DNA of 9,147 nucleotides, from the NCBI GenBank assembly GCA_002714485.1, contig PAXM01000007.1, positions 5,869 through 15,015 of the forward strand, in the 5' to 3' direction. A program made the translations under genes and the position numbers. How positions within the stretch are numbered: position 1 is the stretch's first letter; every line of letters begins with the position of its first letter. This document shows positions 6,884 through 9,147 of the stretch, in pieces. The notes below the pieces were generated by a model that worked only from the letters and a program-made list of their open reading frames with translations, did not search any database and was not told the DNA's origin. This DNA comes from Acidimicrobiaceae bacterium. Its GTDB lineage: Bacteria; Actinomycetota; Acidimicrobiia; Acidimicrobiales; MedAcidi-G1.

Positions 6884-7747
6884 ATGCGACGGTGGATTCT
6901 CGGGGCACGACTCCGCACTCTTCCCTCTGCCGTGGTACCCGTGATAGTGGGCACGTCGGTGGCTGCCGGTGGCGAGATCATCTGGTGGCGGGCCGCAGCA
7001 GCGCTCGTAGTGGCCGTAGCCCTACAGGTGGCAACCAACTATGCCAACGACCTCTCCGACGGTGTCCGGGGCACCGACGGCCCCCAGCGCGTCGGTCCCG
7101 TTCGCCTCGTGGGCTCGGGACTGGCCAGCCCCGCTGAGGTTCGGGTAGCGATGCTGGCTGCCTTCGCTGTAGCTGCGGTAGCTGGCCTGACCCTGGCTGC
7201 CGCAGTGACTCCGTGGCTGCTGCTGGTTGGAGGTGCGTCCATTGCCGCAGGTTGGCTGTATACCGGTGGCCCCCGACCCTACGGCTACCTAGGGCTCGGC
7301 GAGTTGTTCGTGTTCACGTTCTTCGGGCTGGTAGCTACGGTGGGTAGCACCTACATCCACCAGCAGGAGGTTCCGGCGGTGGCATGGCCGGCAGCCGTGG
7401 CGGTGGGGTTCCTCGCCTGTGCCCTGCTGGTGGTCAACAACCTGCGGGACCGCCCAGCTGACGCCGAGTCAGGCAAGCGGACGCTGGCTGTTCGTCTGGG
7501 TGACCGGCCGACACGGATCCTCTACGTGGTGTTGGTGGACGGGGCGCTGGTGGTGGGTTCGTTGTGTGCGCTGTCTCGACCGTGGGCCGTGCTGGTCCTA
7601 GGTGCCGGCGTAGTGGCCGGCCCAGCGGTACGCCGCGTGATGGGCGGCGGCGAGGGACTGGACCTGATCGACGTCCTCGGTCGAACAGGTCGGACCCAGT
7701 TGGCGGCCGGTGTCTTGTTGGCCGCCGGTCTGGCTCTCTCGGCCTGA
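6884..7747 (+). CDS. menA: 1,4-dihydroxy-2-naphthoate polyprenyltransferase
   Basis: MenA is an integral membrane UbiA-superfamily enzyme that joins a polyprenyl chain to 1,4-dihydroxy-2-naphthoate, giving demethylmenaquinone. The 287-residue product has the two metal/diphosphate-binding motifs: NYANDLSDGVRGTD (52-65) and NNLRDRPADAESGKRTLAVRLG (185-206, shown here by its ends NNLRD and GKRTLAVRLG). About eight or nine hydrophobic helices are spread through the protein, for example around 15-30, 36-52, 87-107, 109-125, 139-156, 168-184, 211-229 and 233-249. The N-terminal LGARLRTLPSAVVPV matches family MenA starts, supporting the ATG. The gene is convergent with ubiE/menG, which performs the next step of the pathway, and divergent from the DUF255 gene. 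Confidence 0.95.
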   Translation: MRRWILGARLRTLPSAVVPVIVGTSVAAGGEIIWWRAAAALVVAVALQVATNYANDLSDGVRGTDGPQRVGPVRLVGSGLASPAEVRVAMLAAFAVAAVAGLTLAAAVTPWLLLVGGASIAAGWLYTGGPRPYGYLGLGELFVFTFFGLVATVGSTYIHQQEVPAVAWPAAVAVGFLACALLVVNNLRDRPADAESGKRTLAVRLGDRPTRILYVVLVDGALVVGSLCALSRPWAVLVLGAGVVAGPAVRRVMGGGEGLDLIDVLGRTGRTQLAAGVLLAAGLALSA

Positions 7748-7770
7748 TGGCATCACCTCAGGGGTGTCAT
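7747..7770. terminator. hairpin between convergent menA and ubiE (possible bidirectional terminator)
   Basis: The 42-bp gap between the two convergent stop codons holds an imperfect inverted repeat: ATGGCA (7747-7752) pairs with TGTCAT (7765-7770, one G-T wobble), and CC at 7756-7757 can continue against GG of the opposite arm past a bulge and a mismatch, around a TCA loop. Placement suits a shared terminator. Neither side has a T-run, so intrinsic termination is doubtful. Confidence 0.3.
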
Positions 7771-7789
7771 CTCACCGCTGGGACGGATA

Positions 7790-8503
7790 TCAGATACGGG
7801 TTGCGGTAAGAAGTTGGGCGATGCCACCACTGCAACGGTCCTTAACCACATCTGTGAATCCGGCTGCCCCGATAGCGGCTAGCAACTCTTCCTCCGGCGG
7901 TAGGTAGGTCACCGAGCGCGGGAGATACCGGTAGGCGTTTCGGTTGGACAACAGACCGCCGACCAGAGGCACGACCCGACCGAAGTAGAGGTTGTGGCCC
8001 ACCCTCAGGAGCGGGTTGAGGGGACGGTCCACCTCCAATAGGGCGATCCGTCCACCAGGACGCAGAACCCGGACCATCTCTTCGAGAAACGGCTCCAGAC
8101 GGGCGAAGTTCCGCAAGGCGAAACCACAGGTCACACCGTCGATGGACCCATTGGCCGCCGGGAGCCGCAGTGCATCGGTGTGGACGAGTGGAGCATCGGC
8201 TCGAGCCGCGGCCAGCATCCCCCAGGACAGGTCCATCCCGATGGGCTGATGGCCAGCCGACTTTAGGTCACGACACAGGTCGCCTGTGCCGCATGCCAGG
8301 TCCAGCACTTTCGAGTCGACGGGTAGTGCCAGACTCCGGACAGTCCGCTTTCGCCAGCGGACATCCAAGCGGAAGGTCATGATCCGGTTGACCAGGTCGT
8401 ACCGGGGGGCGATGGCGTCAAACATCGACCGGACCGCTGTGGCCTTGGCATCCCCGGTCGGTAGCGGCGCCCTCGGGTCGGGGATGTTGTTCTTGTCGGT
8501 CAT
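7790..8503 (-). CDS. ubiE: demethylmenaquinone methyltransferase (UbiE/MenG)
   Basis: The 237-residue protein is a class I SAM-dependent methyltransferase of the UbiE/MenG family, which methylates demethylmenaquinone to menaquinone, the final pathway step. Family features in order are the signature MFDAIAPRYDLVNRIMTF (27-44), the SAM motif I VLDLACGTGDL (66-76), the acidic residue ending motif II in PIGMDLS (87-93, Asp91), DALRLPAANGSIDGV (110-124), GFALRNF (127-133) and RVLRPGGRIALLEVDRP (145-161). Length matches the family. The frame is open for 52 more codons upstream, but that extension is Pro/Arg-rich, overlaps the upstream gene, and the conserved domain starts soon after the chosen ATG. 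No strong ribosome site is visible (only AGG two bases before ATG). As the organism seems to make menaquinone only, MenG is the likely physiological role. Confidence 0.93.
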   Translation of the reverse strand: MTDKNNIPDPRAPLPTGDAKATAVRSMFDAIAPRYDLVNRIMTFRLDVRWRKRTVRSLALPVDSKVLDLACGTGDLCRDLKSAGHQPIGMDLSWGMLAAARADAPLVHTDALRLPAANGSIDGVTCGFALRNFARLEPFLEEMVRVLRPGGRIALLEVDRPLNPLLRVGHNLYFGRVVPLVGGLLSNRNAYRYLPRSVTYLPPEEELLAAIGAAGFTDVVKDRCSGGIAQLLTATRI

Positions 8504-8541
8504 GGCCTGTTGGAAGGGTTTCCTAGGAGGGCGTTCTCTGA

Positions 8542-8877
8542 TCAGCTGAACCAGATCCGCTGGTGCTCCCGGCTCTGTGGGTGGACCAGTAGGACCAAGA
8601 GCACGACGGGGAACAGCAGGGCGAAAGCCAGCGACATCGGGTGACCCAGGCCGTACCACGAGAAGCGGACGAGGATGGCCACCGCGGCGCTACCCACGCC
8701 GAGGCGCCAGCCCCAACGCTTGTCGTTAGCAATAGCCCACGCAGCGGGAAACATAACGATGCCCACCAAAAACAGTGACTGTCCGCGAACCAGATTGAAG
8801 AGACCCTCGATGTACAGCAACATCGTGGCCGAGGCCAGCGTCTGCGGGTGCATGCGATTGATCCAGCGGCGTTTCAC
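8542..8877 (-). CDS. small four-helix membrane protein, function unknown
   Basis: The 111-residue product has four predicted hydrophobic helices at about 13-30, 34-51, 56-72 and 81-98, with a basic N-terminus (KRRWINR) and a hydrophilic C-terminal tail (HPQSREHQRIWFS). I do not recognise a characterised family; the RWINRMHPQTL start followed by a helix resembles small uncharacterised actinobacterial membrane proteins. The chosen start is GTG at 8877; an ATG at 8853 would give 103 residues and keep all helices. Neither has a clear ribosome site. It ends 38 bp upstream of ubiE on the same strand, so the two are probably co-transcribed. A role linked to the respiratory membrane is possible but is inferred only from position. 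Confidence 0.7.
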   Translation of the reverse strand: MKRRWINRMHPQTLASATMLLYIEGLFNLVRGQSLFLVGIVMFPAAWAIANDKRWGWRLGVGSAAVAILVRFSWYGLGHPMSLAFALLFPVVLLVLLVHPQSREHQRIWFS

Positions 8878-9065
8878 GGCGCCAGTCTGTCAGCGGTCCG
8901 ACGCGTTACCTCGGGGTGTTACGGCGTTTGGGCGTTGCCACTGTTACTGGCCCGGCGGGGCGTTCTTCGGCGTAGCTGCGGTCGGCTGTTCGGTGGTCGA
9001 ATTTAATACTTCCTGGGGTTGTGTGACAAATGCTTCGTTGAAGGGGCATTGTGGGTGTGGCTTTT

Positions 9066-9084
9066 GGAGGAATTGAGATTCTCC
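9066..9084 (+). terminator. hairpin at the edge of the AT-rich segment
   Basis: GGAGGAAT (9066-9073) pairs with ATTCTCC (9078-9084) with one bulged G and a TGAG loop, seven base pairs in total. It is followed after eleven bases by TTTTATT, so it could act as a weak intrinsic terminator for plus-strand transcription, although no plus-strand gene ends here. It may equally be a chance structure. Confidence 0.2.
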
Positions 9085-9101
9085 AACAGCCAAAATTTTA
9101 T

Positions 9102-9117
9102 TAATATTGTAATATTA
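9102..9117. repeat. AT-rich inverted repeat
   Basis: TAATATT (9102-9108) and AATATTA (9111-9117) form a perfect seven-base inverted repeat with a two-base GT spacer. It resembles a compact operator dyad. In such AT-rich sequence short palindromes arise easily by chance, so a regulatory role is only a possibility. Confidence 0.35.
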
Positions 9118-9147
9118 TATAAGTCTTACTTAATTCCAAAAAATGAA

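Larger units (their letters stand above)
8878..9147. other. intergenic region with no supported gene; GC-rich then sharply AT-rich
   Basis: The 270 bases upstream of the minus-strand membrane-protein gene carry no gene that I can support. The first ~185 bases are GC-rich like the rest of the window; the last 60 contain only ten G or C. This should include the promoter of the membrane protein/ubiE unit, but no convincing -35/-10 pair was found. On the minus strand TATAAT (9119-9114) is a perfect -10 hexamer, but the nearest -35-like TTGGAA is only 14 bases away. On the plus strand a frame is open from 9007 to the window end and could be the start of a truncated gene (for example GTG at 9055, with AAGGGG eight bases upstream). 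Confidence 0.5.

Noticed and set aside
6852..6908. Upstream ATG start for the DUF255 protein at 6908
   Set aside because: It would overlap the start of menA on the opposite strand and adds 19 residues before the conserved N-terminus; GTG at 6851 fits the family better.
8504..8659. 52-residue N-terminal extension of UbiE
   Set aside because: The extension is Pro/Arg-rich, overlaps the upstream membrane-protein gene, and the family domain starts shortly after the ATG at 8503.
8675..9076. 133-codon plus-strand frame
   Set aside because: Half of it is antisense to the membrane-protein gene, the rest has an odd Cys/Gly/Trp-rich composition and no motif; no ribosome site seen.
8878..9087. tRNA or small structured RNA upstream of the membrane-protein gene
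   Set aside because: No T-arm, anticodon-stem or SRP/6S-like conserved motif could be found on either strand.

Overview
The window is GC-rich chromosomal DNA with densely packed genes on both strands. It carries menaquinone genes (menA and ubiE/menG), an SCP-x-type thiolase paired with a DUF35 zinc-ribbon protein, several GTG/TTG start candidates and few strong Shine-Dalgarno sites. Together these suggest an actinobacterium, possibly a marine or freshwater member of the Acidimicrobiia. The taxonomic call is inference from gene content and style only. No mobile element, CRISPR array, tRNA or rRNA was seen.

Layout. (1) 1-2420, plus strand: the last nine codons of an upstream gene, then a probable operon of a nitroreductase-family flavoprotein, a DUF35 OB-fold/zinc-ribbon protein and a thiolase. 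DUF35 proteins commonly act as partner subunits of such thiolases in acyl-CoA chemistry. (2) 2421-2783: a long leader containing a clear SAM-clan riboswitch, with a SAM-I-like core, a short P2 lacking the kink-turn region, a P4 hairpin, and a possible P5 plus pseudoknot like SAM-IV. (3) 2784-4100: metY, O-acetylhomoserine sulfhydrylase, a fitting target for SAM feedback. (4) 4253-6851, minus strand: a small beta-rich conserved hypothetical protein, preceded by a leader with an inverted repeat and a hexanucleotide repeat, and upstream of that a YyaL/SPATA20-type DUF255 thioredoxin-fold protein. (5) 6884-7747, plus strand: menA, divergent from the DUF255 gene with only 32 bp between start codons. 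(6) 7790-8877, minus strand: ubiE/menG and, upstream of it, a four-helix membrane protein, probably co-transcribed; they converge on menA. (7) 8878-9147: no convincing gene. The last ~60 bases drop abruptly to roughly 17% GC.

Functionally, MenA prenylates DHNA to demethylmenaquinone and UbiE/MenG methylates it with SAM, so the two convergent genes perform consecutive last steps of menaquinone synthesis. MetY assimilates sulfide into homocysteine, the precursor of methionine and SAM, and its leader appears to sense SAM. The most interesting element is the riboswitch, because its architecture mixes SAM-I and SAM-IV features and it has visible alternative pairings that could form a translational switch.
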